Of a DNA stretch of 64,000 bases, positions 12,023 through 23,562 are shown piece after piece. Source of the DNA: Amborella trichopoda (Eukaryota > Streptophyta > Magnoliopsida > Amborellales > Amborellaceae). The translations under genes and the position numbers were made by a program. The DNA is taken from NCBI RefSeq assembly GCF_000471905.2, contig NW_006499827.1, forward strand, positions 1-64,000, in the 5' to 3' direction. The notes beneath the pieces are model-generated. The model saw only the letters and a list, made by a program, of their open reading frames with translations, was not told where the DNA came from and made no database searches. How positions within the stretch are numbered: position 1 is the first letter of the stretch; each line of letters begins with the position of its first letter.

Positions 12023-12375
12023 AAAAACCTTTATTAAGATTATTCTATGCACATTTACAAGTTCCCAAAAATCCCCTTAAGAAAGTTCTTGCTATTGGCA
12101 GCACATGGCCTTAACATAGTTTTTAAAGGTCCTTGCATCATATTACTATACAATCGTTGCATTAAATCACTGTCTTACTCTTTTATGATATTGATAGCAA
12201 AAACCTTTATTAAGATTATTCTCCTCATATTTACAAGTTCCCAAAAATTCCCTTGAGCAAGTTCTTGCTATTGGCAGCACATGGCCCTAACATAGTTTTT
12301 GAAGGTTGTTGCATTATATTACTATACAATCGTTGCATAAAATCATTGCCCTATTCTTTTATGATATTGATAGCA
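12023..12375. repeat. 176-bp tandem repeat, two copies
   Basis: Copy 1 at 12023-12198 and copy 2 at 12199-12375 share AAAAACCTTTATTAAGATTA, GCTATTGGCAGCACATGGCC and ACTATACAATCGTTGCAT, with scattered differences. The end of the unit recurs at 35482-35530 (ACTATACAACCGTTCCAT), so the array is built from a piece of a dispersed element. Confidence 0.85.
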
Positions 12376-12629
12376 ATATATAGTCTTTTTCCATTTTTAA
12401 TTAATCGAAGGGTTCATGTTACTCCTTTAGGCAAAACAAACGCTCAAAAGGAATTGGTTGATCAGATGCTTGAGATCACTTAATGAACACTATTAATAAT
12501 TCCTCTTAAAAACGATTCCTTAAACACCTAAATCTAATGGGCAATTTATTTATGCATAATTTACATGGATCTTAGGATATTATTCTTTCAAAATGTGATT
12601 TCAAAACGTTTTTTTCTTTATGATTGGAC

Positions 12630-13465
12630 GCTAAGTTGAGTGGACTGCGTGCCAAAAAATGGGCCAAAATTAGGGCAGTTGGCCCGACCTGCCCTTGAAA
12701 ACAATGGCCTAAGGGCCGGGCCACTATAGCCCATGGAAAGGGTTGGGCTAGGTCCACAACAGGATCGGCCCATATTGGTGCTTTTTTTTGTTATTGTTAT
12801 TTTTATTGTATTTAGCCTGACAAATGATAGGTAGGGGTGGCAAAGGCCGGACGTGAAGCGGGACTCGTCGGGTATACCCAACACAGGTCCGGCATGGGTC
12901 CAACATAGCGGGTCAGGTCGGGGTTCAAAACCTGGACCCAAATACTATTCAGATCCATATCCTAGTCGGGGTCCGATTGGACCAATCCCATACCCGTAAC
13001 ATGTTGGAATTAAAATGCTTTAAGTCCTATTTGTTTGGGTGTATCAAGGATTGTATACAATAAGAACTCATAGTCATCTTTAGCTATTAAAAGACAAATT
13101 AAACCGTTTGAAATCTAGTGGCGGGCGATTGTGACGTTGTTGCCAATAATATCGGTATATGATAGTAAAAAAAGGATAGATAAAAAAAGCTGCTTATAGT
13201 GAGGGTGTCAATGGACCCGACCAGACCCGGGACCCGGCGGGTATAGGTATGGGTCAGGATCCAAAACCTATACTTGAATACTATTCGAGTCCGGATCTAA
13301 CCGACCTGTTGCCACCCCTAGTGATAGGGCCAGGGCTGTGCTTGGGCCAAGGCCTCTACGACGTTGTCAGGACTAGGCCAGGCTAGGTCCGGCCTTGTAG
13401 GGGATTATGGCTGGGCTAGGCCAAGAGCCGCCCAGGAGCTTGGCCCAGCCCCGGTCATTGCTACC
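12630..13465. mobile_element. GC-rich GGGCC-type repeat split by a hAT-like element
   Basis: The flanks 12650-12770 and 13329-13465 are rich in GGGCC/GGCCC words (GGGCCGGGCC, GGCCCAGCCCC). They look like two halves of one older non-autonomous element. Between them sits the 489-bp element at 12832-13320, with its own ends and target duplication. The outer boundaries are approximate. Confidence 0.45.
12832..13320. mobile_element. hAT-like MITE with TAGGGGTGGCAA termini
   Basis: Starts TAGGGGTGGCAA and ends TTGCCACCCCTA, exact inverted termini of 12 bp. It is flanked by ATGATAGG (12824-12831) and GTGATAGG (13321-13328), an 8-bp duplication with one mismatch, which fits hAT. The interior is rich in GGGTC and GACCC words, and its right 130 bp resemble a second, smaller member of the same family fused in. 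Relatives lie at 26963, 50427 and 53890. No coding capacity. Confidence 0.75.
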
Positions 13466-13929
13466 CCCTGTCAAAATTATTCCACCTGAGAGTAAGTATA
13501 TTTTGCTCCATTTTAGAATCCAAGGTGAACAAATTAGCGTTCAGATATGGATTTGAAAGTTGGATAAAAAATTGGGTGTGAGCTCACTAAAGTATGAAAA
13601 GGTGATGGAAGCGTATGTGCAAGTTGAATGTAACATGAATGCTCCGAATGAAACCAGACACCCAAACTTTCAAAATTTCCCCCTCTTTCAAACACATCCA
13701 TCATTATTCCCCTGCTCAGACGCCATTCTATTAAATTATACCCAAAAAGACTACCAAAGTTTCTAATAAGTGGGTATGAGAGAGAGTGAGGAGTCATGGT
13801 AAACGAGTATATGATGGAGAGGGAGCGGGGGGAGATGCATCTCCTTCCATGCATAATGATGACAAGGAAGCCAGCTACACAAACATACATTATGTGATAA
13901 CGAAATTTACATGAGAGAGCAAATTTACT

Positions 13930-14195
13930 GCACGGATTGCGGCTCGCTAGGCCGGGCCCGGTTAGTACACCCTTGAAAAACTAGGACCTACCCTACAAAT
14001 ATGGCCTGTCAGGCTACCATGACCCAGGGCCAATCCAACTTGGGCTTAGACCTAGGCTAGGGCCACCTCAGCGCCACCATTTCTACTTTACTTTTTTTTT
14101 TCCTATATTTATTATGCCCAGCAGGGACATGGCTAAGGCCTGGATGGGCCGGGCTCCGGCCAGCACTATATCCCCACATTGGCCCAGCCCATTTG
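13930..14195. repeat. GC-rich GGGCC-type non-autonomous element
   Basis: Dense GGCCGGGCCCGG, GGGCCGGGCTCCGG and GGCCCAGCCC words in otherwise AT-rich DNA. It is similar to the flanks at 12650-12770 and 13329-13465 and to 33840-34010. Ends not fixed. Confidence 0.4.
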
Positions 14196-14232
14196 CTAGC
14201 CCTAAATTCACATCGCATGTCAATGATGTCAA

Positions 14233-14603
14233 AAGGAAAAAGTTTATGTAAGGCCTTAGACAATCAAATTAAAAGACACTTTAAAATTTTCACTAGAAGA
14301 TGCCCACAAATCTTTAAAATGATGATCTCGGCCTCAACATGCATGGATATGAGAAAAAATTGATTTTATGTCTTGAAAACAGTCCGTCTTGTAATGCATT
14401 TTTTGACCATCGATTTTCAAGCGTTAATAGATCTGCTCGATCCACACTATTTTTTGAGTTTTAAAGTTTATATTCAGATATGAAATTAAATTTTCAAGCC
14501 GTCACAAAGATTTCTAGGATTGAGACAACATCTTTCGATACTATTTGAAGGTGCCGCTCACTTTGATTCTTTAGGGCCTCGGCCTTATACAAGCCACATT
14601 ACA
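14233..14603 (-). mobile_element. F1 family non-autonomous element
   Basis: Opens with AGGAAAAAGTTTATGTAAGG and closes with GGGCCTCGGCCTTATACAAG, the two characteristic F1 ends, here inverted relative to the copy at 20022. The interior words CTTGTAATGCATTTTT, GATCTGCTCGATCCACACTA and CAAAGATTTCTAGGATTGAG recur in order in the other copies. About 370 bp, non-coding. Confidence 0.7.
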
Positions 14604-14641
14604 GCACATTTGATCTTCATTTCCTTGTTGACTATTCATGT

Positions 14642-15268
14642 GTGCAGCTGATGTCATGGATGCCATCTTCTCTTCTCCCAATTGAGTCTTTGGCTCCAGC
14701 TTCTATCTTCAACCCATGCATCATGCTTCTCTTTCCACCAGTCTTCCAAACAATCTTGACTTATCTTTCCCTGTTCAAAGAGGGTATAATGAGAATAGAA
14801 GAGGGCCACAATTTAGCCGATGGACCACATGAGCAGCCTAGCTATTTTAGGTACTTGAGTCTTGGCCCATGGACCATGACCACAAAACATGGACCACATA
14901 ACCACTTTCCTGGGTTCTTCTTCTTAGCTCGTGACCCAGCAGCCCATATGGCCAGTACTGCAGCTTCCTGGATGTTGAAAGAGAGAGAGTGTGTGTGTTG
15001 TATGCATGGTAAAAGGCTGGAAGTGAAACCCACACACAAATATGTGTGGAGAGAAGATACGAATGGCCCAATCGAGGAATTCATTCTCAAGTTTTTTTCT
15101 CAGCAATCAGATTTTTTCATGTTGGTTATAAATTACAAGCACGTAGATGAGAGTTATGCAAAATTCGGTGTCCATCATACTTTTAATTTATTTATGGTAT
15201 TGTATAGTATGAGGCTAGTTATTTTTATTACAAGGAGGTCACGATTACTCCTAATCATTAAATGTTAG
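14642..15268 (+). other. 208-codon open frame of unknown status
   Basis: The longest uninterrupted frame in this spacer. The translation has no family motif I recognise, no signal peptide and no repeated structure. It runs into the F2 copy at about 15195, which argues against a conserved gene. Possible reading: chance ORF, or a fragment of an unrecognised element. Confidence 0.15.
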
Positions 15269-15425
15269 ATTGGATTGACTTAAGTATGTCATTAAGTTCA
15301 AGAAATTTTTTTTCGCATTCAAAATCTAAATAAAGGCACACTCACAACCTTCTTATTTGAAATCTGACAGATAAAAGTGATCAGGACCTTATTATATTAA
15401 AAGCAAATAGTCTATTTGTATAGTT
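15195..15425. mobile_element. F2 family MITE copy
   Basis: Contains TTACAAGGAGGTCACGATTA and the inverted counterpart region ending near AAGCAAATAGTC. Diverged from the copy that follows 170 bp later. Confidence 0.45.
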
Positions 15426-15594
15426 TTGCGTCATTGAAATGGAAATCTAAGTTCTTAATCTTTTTTTTTTTTTTGGTTGAATTGTAAGTTGTTTATGTCT
15501 TTCTTTGTATGTATATGTGTGGAGAGAGATAGAAAAGGAGAAAGTATAACACAACAGTAGCAGTTGAACCCCACAGTTTTTCGATGAACAAATG

Positions 15595-15828
15595 TGATTG
15601 TCTATAAGGTGATCATTTATCTTTTACACATGGAAGTCATCATTATTCATGTGTAGTTATAAGAGTATCATTGAATAGACATAAAGTTCAAAAAACATAA
15701 AAAAAAATCTCAGACTTTGTGACTCACCTCAAACCATCCAATTTTCCTTCTAGTGAGTGAAAACAATTGTGATCTCCGTGTAGAAAAGATAAATAGTCTG
15801 ATTGTAAACAATCCTATAACAAATAGAT
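15595..15828. mobile_element. F2 family MITE, well-preserved copy
   Basis: Left end GATTGTCTATAAGGTGATCA with ATTTATCTTTTACACATGGA. Read from the right on the other strand it gives GGATTGTTTACAATCAGAC with TATTTATCTTTTCTACACGG. So the arms are inverted over about 50 bp. Interior GACTTTGTGACTCACCTC. About 234 bp, no coding capacity. Confidence 0.65.
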
Positions 15829-16064
15829 ACCATTATATATTAGCAAAAGGTTTTATTTTACTCTAATTACAATCCCTTTTTTTATAGGTAAATATAATTA
15901 CAATCTCGAGTTGATAAAAACACATAAATTTTCTTTTTAATAAAATCCGAAGTTGAGCATATGTCCTGTTTGAAGTTTCTTACTCATATGTTTAATAAAG
16001 TATAATATTTAATAAAGAAACTTTACCTTTTTCAAGTTAAAGAGAGAAACTTTATTCTCTAAGC

Positions 16065-16298
16065 ACACGTTTGGTACGCATGAAAATAGTTTCGAGAAAT
16101 TATTTTCATATGAAATAACTTCCCTATTTAATTAGGTGTACGAGTTTTTCAACACTAACCGGCTGTCAATTGATGTGAAAAAAATACATTTAGACTAATT
16201 TATATGAAAAAAAACTCTCACACTTAATTATTTGATAAAGTTTTTTCATATCAAAATACTTTTATAGAAATATTTTCACACATATCAAATGGCCACGG
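16065..16298. mobile_element. MITE with TTTGGTACGCATGAAAATA ends
   Basis: Left end ACGTTTGGTACGCATGAAAA. The right end, on the other strand, reads CCATTTGATATGTGTGAAAA, with further inverted similarity through TTTTCATATGAAA. About 230 bp and AT-rich. Confidence 0.5.
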
Positions 16299-16489
16299 AG
16301 AGAAATTAATCTGGAGGCTTGGGGCCAAGAAGTACTCAGTTAAGGCAGCCATTGACGAATGGGATGAATGGTGATGAATGGGACCCATCTTCCATCATGA
16401 ATTAAGGTGAGTGCGGTTGGACTTAGACTCTCTCTCTCTCTCAAAACTCAAGTTCCAAACCCCACCCAAACTAACCCAACCCAACCCAA

Positions 16490-17640
16490 AATGCAAAAAA
16501 ACAAAATACACTATGAATGACTCTCCATGGCAATTTGACTTTCAAGACAGAGAGAAAAGATGAAAAAAGTATGGGCCAAGCGCATTAGACAGCTGCTTTG
16601 ATGGCAAAGGTGGAGCCCGCTCTCCTTAATTGAAATTGCAAAATTTTATTTTTAGGGCAAGATTACAATAAAGGGTGTGGTTTGTATAAAGCATCAATAT
16701 TAAGGCGTGACAATAAATTATGCTAAAAAATGTAGTTTTGGTGCCATAAAACTATGGACTAAAAAATGGTTTCGCCTCTAATCGTGAAATTTGAAGCTTT
16801 TAAAATGTACTGTCTACATAATGCACTACTTTCAAAACTTGAAATCAAATTTTCTTTTTCCTATCTAAACCTTGGGTATAGATTCAAATCCTATTGGATG
16901 CAATTTATTTTCATTTTTTTTTTGTTTCGATAGCAAACAAAATTTGAATGGTTCAAACTAGAGATAGAGATCTTTCTCAACGATTCCTATTGTACTAAAA
17001 GACATCTCAAAATAATATTTGAATTCATTGATTTACCCTTGCTCTTGAAATAAAAACAGCTCTATATGTTTTTGAATAGATTCTTTCAGAATGGCTTCTA
17101 CTCGGTGAATATACAAGCAAAAGATATAATGTTTTGGAACAGAAAAAAAACAAAATGCACTACCAATGACGCTCCATGGCCAATTGACTTTTAAGAGAGA
17201 GAAGATGAGAGTATGGCCCAAGCACAGTAAAAATTGCTTTGATGGCAAAGGTGGTGCCCACTATCCTTGTTGGAAAATTATCAAATTAGGGCGTACTTTC
17301 TTCAAGAAATGTGGTTTTAATATTGGAAATCGTTATGATAGCCTTAAAATATATTTTATATTTATTTATAAAGTGTAAAGCTTCAAAAATAGTGTAGAGG
17401 GACACTTCTATGAAACCTTAAAAAATCTTGAATATTGATGGTTCAAAATTGCGTTACAAAATACACTATTTTCAAAACTTGAAATCCATTTTTTTCTCAT
17501 GTCTATGCATCTTGATGTCGAGATGATCAATTTGAAGAAATTTGGGCATCAAAACAACCTTTTCTAATGAAACTTTTGACGTAGGCTCAAATTTGATTGT
17601 TTGGAGCCTCGACTCTACATAAACTTTTCCCTCTTATAAA
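16490..17640. repeat. Direct segmental duplication that includes F1 copies
   Basis: The stretch at 16500-16680 (AATGACTCTCCATGGCAATT, then GCTTTGATGGCAAAGGTGG) repeats at 17147-17275 (AATGACGCTCCATGGCCAAT, GCTTTGATGGCAAAGGTGG), about 650 bp downstream in the same orientation. Each copy is followed by an F1 element (16670-16880 and 17280-17640). Divergence is visible in both. Confidence 0.6.
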
Positions 17641-17654
17641 TCATCCTATTTTAC

Positions 17655-18790
17655 AATTCATGGTGGATACTAAATTATGCTAAAAGATCTGGTTTTGGGG
17701 CCATAAAACTGTGTTGTGGACTAAAAAATGGTTTTCATCCCTATTTGTGAAATTTAAAGCTCTAAAAATGTACGGTCTAGATAATGCGCTACTATATTCA
17801 AGACTGGATATCAATTTTTTCTTTTCATATCCATACATGTCGAATCAAGATGATTGATTGGAGGGTCTTGCAATGTCATGACAACCTGTTTTGGTGGGTT
17901 TTTGAGGAGGGCCTTACTTCTAGGGTTTACACCTTTTATGACTTTTTTTTTAAAACATAAATTCTCCTGCGTTGAATGAATTTTGACGCATAGAACCTCC
18001 CACTCGTTATGTTATTGCACTCGATCCTTTGTTACTGTTTTCCTTTGCATATAGACACCTACAACAAATTTTTATTATATGTTTTATCTCAAAAGTAGTT
18101 TGGCATTTCAAGTACCAAACTAAACTAGATTCATACAAAAAAAAAAGAAGCTTTAAACTATTTTTCACGCATTCAACTACGACAAACATTTTCATCCAAA
18201 ATGGCTTTCCTGGAGGTTCAATGCAAAATAAAACAATAATAATGTATTGGGAATAATATCCAAATTAGCGGGGGCTCCTATGTGCAAACTTCAATGACAT
18301 CCCTCAAGGTTCAATCATAAAAAAATGCAATACATTAAAAAATGGGAAAGTGCAATCGAAACAATCGATGCAAGGCATATTTGCAAACTTTGTTTAGGTT
18401 CAATTTTGGTGTCCAAAATTTTTATAATGGTGTGAGAATCTAGTTTATCTCTGATTATAAAATTTTAAACTCCTAAAATAGCAGATATATAAAAGCATGA
18501 CAGTCTTGAAAATGGTCGGTCCAGACAATATGTGATAAAATGTACTATTTATGGGACTTGAAATCTTTTGTTTCTCCATATTAATACATCTTGATGTCGC
18601 GATGATCGATTAGATGTTTTTCCAACATCAAAACAATTTTTTAAAGGGATTTTTGATGGGCGCTTTAATTCTATACATTTTAAGTGTCAATTTTATAAAA
18701 AATGTTAATTCTAGTGTCAATTTTATAAAAAACAAATTCCAAAAAAAATATGCCTAAAAAGTATTATTATCTTGTAACATGACCATCCAT
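17655..18790 (+). mobile_element. Two further F1 family copies
   Basis: One at about 17655-17960 (CTAAAAATGTACGGTCTAGA, then GTCGAATCAAGATGATTGAT) and one at about 18370-18700 (GAAAATGGTCGGTCCAGACA, TTGATGTCGCGATGATCGAT). With the previous two they form a cluster of four diverged F1 copies in the same orientation. Confidence 0.6.
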
Positions 18791-18957
18791 TTAAGTGTTT
18801 GCAAATAGTGCAGCAAGACGTGGTTTTAAATACATAAGATCGATTTTCAAGCCATGACAATAAATTTTGAAAAAATTTACGGCTGTACCATATTTATCAA
18901 AATTTATGAGGTGGTCCACTTGGCCGATGTTCCAAACATCAAACGATTCCCCTTTTT

Positions 18958-19027
18958 CACCTTCTTCTTCTTCTTCTTCTTCTTTTCTTTTCTTTCTTTC
19001 TTTTTTCTTCTTTCTTTCTTCTCTTTT

Positions 19028-19060
<33 letters not shown>

Positions 19061-19062
19061 CC
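18958..19062. repeat. Polypyrimidine low-complexity tract (CTT, TTTC and T runs)
   Basis: CTT repeats pass into TTTC repeats and then about 36 T residues. Open frames on both strands across it are artefacts of the composition. Confidence 0.9.
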
Positions 19063-19163
19063 TATTTTTACCCCTTGATCCAGTTTTCTAAACATTGGAC
19101 CACTTTTTTATTTTATTCTTAATTCTTTTGAGGCACAGGAACTAGTTTGAGGTTCATATCGCT

Positions 19164-19315
19164 TTGGCTTCTAGAGTGTTCACACAAGCCAAGCAGTCCG
19201 AGGTATGGAACCTCGAACCAATCCCTCGATTGAAATTCATAATCCAGGGATTGGCCCGAGGTCCCATACCTCAAACCTAACCAGTTGGCTTGCACAATCT
19301 TCATAGAAGCCAAGT
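19164..19315. repeat. 150-bp imperfect palindrome (hairpin)
   Basis: The two arms meet near 19240. TTGGCTTCTAGAGTGTTCAC pairs with the complement of the stretch at 19289-19313. GAGGTATGGAACCTCGAACC with CAATCCCTCGAT pairs with the complement of ATCCAGGGATTGG and CCGAGGTCCCATACCTC. Its size and near-full pairing resemble either a small MITE or a young small-RNA hairpin precursor. Confidence 0.6.
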
Positions 19316-19479
19316 GGTCCCAGAATCAAACCTCGGACCGATCCCTATACTTAAAAAAAAGAAGAAAAACAAACAGTATGATATCTAGAAAGGGTAAAAT
19401 TGGGGAAAAAAAGCAAGTGGACCTAGTCATAAAATTTTCAAAATTTTGTACCTCTACATAATTTCCTATTTTATTTACC

Positions 19480-20015
19480 CTTATTTAGAGAAAGGTTTCT
19501 ATGCTTCCCTTACTACGTAGAAGATATATACTTTCCCCCTCATCCAGCTGTCTAATTTAGATCAAGTGAGCCACTGACCATTTGATCTAGATCTAATGCC
19601 TCATAGTATTTTATTTTTAATTTTTTTTGTACACATTGTATGAATATAAAATTTAGTATGTACCATTGTATCAATGGGGTGCACATAAAAAAAATTAAAA
19701 TTTTTTCGATAAAACATCATAACCAAAATAAAATTATAATAACCAAAATACCCATTGAAATTTATAGGGGTATTTTGGTCATTTTATTTTATTGAGAATA
19801 TTCATTTTATATTTTTTATAGGTGTGAGTCTAAGAGAGGAGTGGACAGCCCCAAATTTGGTGCCAAAATAGTTTGTAGAAAAAATTACAAATAAATTAAT
19901 TTCGACACGTGACATTACGATTGGGGCTCTCTACCATATGTTCAAAATGAACGGTTGAATAAGGGGAAATAGATAACTTTCATGCTGTATAAAAAACATA
20001 GAAAGCTTATTCTTT
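19480..20015. mobile_element. Possible fold-back element, about 530 bp
   Basis: The left end AAAGGTTTCTATGCTTCCCT resembles the complement of the right end (AAGCTTTCTATGTTTTTTAT), with further loose pairing. The centre has a clear small palindrome around ACCAAAATACCC...GGGGTATTTTGGT at 19741-19780. Divergence is high. Confidence 0.4.
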
Positions 20016-20021
20016 TATTTA

Positions 20022-20390
20022 TTGGTGTGGTTTGTATAGAGCCGATGATCTAAACAATCAAAGTAAAGCGCCCCTTTAAATGGTGTTGAAAAATGTGGTT
20101 TTAATATTGGAAATCTATGTGATAGCCTTAACATATATTTTCATCTTTAATTATAAACTTTAAAGCTTCAAAAATAGTGTAGATCGAACAGATCTATAAA
20201 AACTTAAAAATCTTGAAAATTGACAGTCCAAAAATACGCTACAAGATGCATTATTTCCAAGACATGAAACCCATTTTTTTTTCATGTCCACGCATCTTGA
20301 TGTCAAGACGATCAATTTGAAGATATTTGAGCATCAAAACAACCTCTTCTAATGTAATTTGAGGATATTTATTGTACACACCTAGTTTTT
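20022..20390 (+). mobile_element. F1 family copy
   Basis: Begins GGTGTGGTTTGTATAGAGCC with TCTAAACAATCAAAG. Interior landmarks are AAAATAGTGTAGATCGAACA, ACAAGATGCATTATTTCCAA and CATCTTGATGTCAAGACGAT. The right TIR seems to be lost. Confidence 0.65.
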
Positions 20391-21330
20391 CCTAACTTTT
20401 ATACTAAAACCAGGTAGGGATTTCAAGGGCAACTTTACCAAATATCTTGATGGGGCCCAAGAGAGAAAATGTAGTGAGTTTCCCAAGAAAAGAGAAGAGC
20501 AATCAAGCTGGGAAAGTGCTCAAGGTTTATAGGGAAAAGTAGTAGCTTACTTTTCATGTCATTAAATATTAATAACCACGAGGTTTAAAACATTAGTGGG
20601 GGAAGTTATGTCAAATGTTGCCTAAAGTTGGATTTGTTGGGCTAACCTCGGACAGGCTATACTGCCTAGTTCTCAAACTTCACTCTTTAGATTGAGAAAT
20701 ACCAACAATATCTCAAGGAAAATAGTTTGATATGGCTGCAGTCCTATTAAAATAAGTAAAGTTTCTCCTTATAACTCAATGAAAATTATAAGCTAAGCAT
20801 TGAAAAACTTTTACATCGATCATCTAGACTTGAACATTATGGTTGTAAAAAGAAATTAAGATTCAAGCTCTAAAGATGGTGTATATTGTAACAAATTATC
20901 TAGATCATCTATTTTTCTTTAAAAATAAGTGTTCATTGATCCACATAATCTGTGCCATTTTTTAGCTTCAAATTTTATTATCGGAATTAGAAATTGATTT
21001 TAGAGCCATCATAGAGATTTATATTGCCGAAAGTACTTTCTAAACGAGGATTTGAAGTGATGCTGTATTTTGTTTTGATAAAGCCTAGCCTTATAGAAAC
21101 CTCATCCATAACTAAATAATTATTCAATATCTCCTCCTATGGTAAGTTTGTCTATCTTATGCATATTATATTGGACTCCTTGTATGCATTTCAACAAGGG
21201 CTCTTATTCTAGCGGTTTGCCTAGCAATCATTGATAAATCTGGATCAAAACATCCTATTTAACATTAGAAAATTTAAAATTTTATTTCACATAGGTGTCT
21301 CTTAAAAAAATATCATAAACAATATTCAAA
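20391..21330. other. Spacer with a degenerate F1-like stretch
   Basis: No gene. 20795-21110 keeps F1-like words in inverted order (AAGCTCTAAAGATGGTGTATA, TTTTAGAGCCATCATAGAGA) but is too diverged for firm limits. Confidence 0.35.
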
Positions 21331-21334
21331 TGGG

Positions 21335-21575
21335 GTTGTCTACAAAGAGGCCATTTATCTTATATACATGGAGGTCACAATTATTCCTGTCTCTTAAAAT
21401 TTAAAATGGTTGATTGTAAGAGTGTAATTGAATAGATACAAAGTTCTCAAAAAAGATTTTTCGGACTTCGTGACTCACTACGAGCCATCCAATTTAACAT
21501 CCACATATAGAAAAAAATTGCGACCTCCATATATAAAAAGATAAATAGCTTTTGTAAAAAATCTCAAATCTTATT
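21335..21575. mobile_element. F2 family MITE copy
   Basis: Left GTTGTCTACAAAGAGGCCAT with ACATGGAGGTCACAATTATT. The right half, ATTGCGACCTCCATATATAA with AAAGATAAATAGCTTTTGTA, is the inverted counterpart. Interior GACTTCGTGACTCACTACG. Confidence 0.6.
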
Positions 21576-23477
21576 GCTCTTTTAATTTTTTTTATTGGAT
21601 CCTGTTCATGTGCACATCGCTCTCTTTAATTCCCATCGTGCCATGATGGCCCTGCAATACATATATTCCCCAAATTTTGTACGAAACAATGAAAGCTTGA
21701 TTTAACGTAGAAACCCTTGAGAGTAAGAAGGGGCGACTTGAGAATAGGGAGAGGGAGAGAATAGTTTGCCCTTTGGTTTTGGTTGTAATTTTGAAGGGTC
21801 GGAGTATAGGTGTCATTATTCCACAGGGAAGAATAACGTTTTTTTAAAAAAAATTAATGGTGCGACAATGGTTTATTCCAGTATTTTAAGAGCGGCATAT
21901 TCGGATTGGAAATCGGGCAGGACCGAACTAATTCTGAGAAGGCATCACTATGGGCCTAGTTTTTCTTTAAAACCCCCTATTTTATAATTTTTATTTTTTT
22001 AAGTCTATCTAATATTTTTTAAAATTCAAAAAACCTATATTTTTTTTAAATTCAAAAAACCCATATTTTTTTAAAAAAACTCTTTTTGGATCATTTTATT
22101 CAGAGTGACCTAACACGGATCCACCCCACTGATCCATGCTTTGAATCACTAAGTTTATCAAATTTGGTGCACATGAATGTAAAAGGCAGGAAAAAGAGGT
22201 CGTGGAGAGACACAAACACATCAAGCAATGTTAATCTCAAAGTTGACCGCTAAGACACATACAAGAGGATTATAACTAGTGTTTACAAACCCCAAAGTTG
22301 GATAGCCCTCGGTGATTCCAATCCTCATTGTCGATTCTCCATGATAAAAATAAAAATAAATGTAACTATTGAAAATGAAAAATAATATTAAAAATGGAAC
22401 TTTTAGGTTCTCTCTCATTATAGGAAAAGTCGAACCCGAACGGTTATCCGGACATGGGGCTGGAAGCAGTTACTCGATACTAACCAGTGTGAGTTCAACC
22501 GGCTAAACCATACAAGTCCCGGGCGGTAAAAAAAGTCTTAGAAGATTAAAAAATACAAAAAAAATGTAATAAAGTACATCCAAATAAAGAAGAAAACTAA
22601 AGAAAAAATAGATTTTTAAGAATCGATTTATGCTTAATGATATTTTTGAAATTTTTTAAAAAGAAAAAATATAAAAATAAAATATTAATGACCAAAACAA
22701 TTTCAAATCTTTGCCAAAATGATGAAAAATATTTAAAATATATATTATAAATAAATTATATTTTTTTTGATGATTTTATATAATTTTTTAATTATTTTTA
22801 AAATATTGGACCGGTCCACCAAAACCGATCAAAACCAGAAAAAGCCAGTGGCCGGTTTCAATCTAACCGGGCAGTTAGAATTTGAACCTGCCTAATTTTT
22901 CCAACATTAGTTATCGATAATAATTTTTTCCTCTCTTTATTTGCCAAAAATGAACCGGTTGGGTTTTAAATAACAAACAATTAGGCCGGTAGCGATAGGA
23001 CATCAAGTATTTTCATGACTATATTGGAAGAAAAGATATCAGACAAGAAACATTCAAGTTTCCAGAGCATCAGAGCCGTGTCCTTGTACTACTGCTCTTA
23101 TGCAAAAAAACACTCAGAAATACGCGTCTTCATGTAATGTAACACACGGGCAAAGGTAATTTTTCTTGTACTCATAGAATCTTTTAACTTACAGTTGAAT
23201 TTGAAAGAGAAAAACTTACAAGAGAGAGAAATACTTCTCAAGTAGAAAGAGATAAAGAAACTTAGAGAGAGAGAGAGAAAGAAATGCTTCAAAAAGTCCA
23301 ACTCAAAATCCTTAATTCAATCTAAACGTCCAAAAAAGCATCGATGATCGATCCATTACTGGACCTCATCATCATCATGCCCCTTCTCCTTCTTCTTACT
23401 CTCACCATCATTGCGAATCTCTCACCTCATTCTCTCTCTCTCTCTCTCTCTTCTCCCTTCTCTTCTTCATAGCATAT
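21576..23477. other. Spacer and upstream region of the LITTLE ZIPPER gene
   Basis: AT-rich and without a supported gene. Islands richer in C and G with CCGG words at 22430-22520 and 22810-22890 (GGACCGGTCCACC, GGCCGGTTTCAATCTAACCGG) look like the arms of a degraded hAT-like element. The phrase AATCTTTGCCAAAATGAT near 22710 recurs at 42125. A CT-rich tract (23425-23470) precedes the TATA box, as is common in plant promoters. Confidence 0.4.
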
Positions 23478-23485
23478 TATAAATA
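23478..23485 (+). promoter_or_regulatory. TATA box of the LITTLE ZIPPER gene
   Basis: TATAAATA, 78 bp before the ATG and just after a CT microsatellite. With a start site about 30 bp downstream the 5' UTR would be roughly 50 bp. Confidence 0.65.
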
Positions 23486-23562
23486 CCCGCTCTCCCCCAC
23501 CCCAGTCTCTCTGCTAATACCCTGCAAAATCCTTCATCAAAGCTCATAAAAGCTTGACAAAG

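Noticed and set aside
14642-15268. 208-codon frame as a real gene
   Set aside because: No motif, no supporting structure, and its end lies in a MITE copy. Kept only as a low-confidence note.
18854-19095. Phenylalanine/serine-rich and lysine-rich frames
   Set aside because: Direct products of the polypyrimidine tract.
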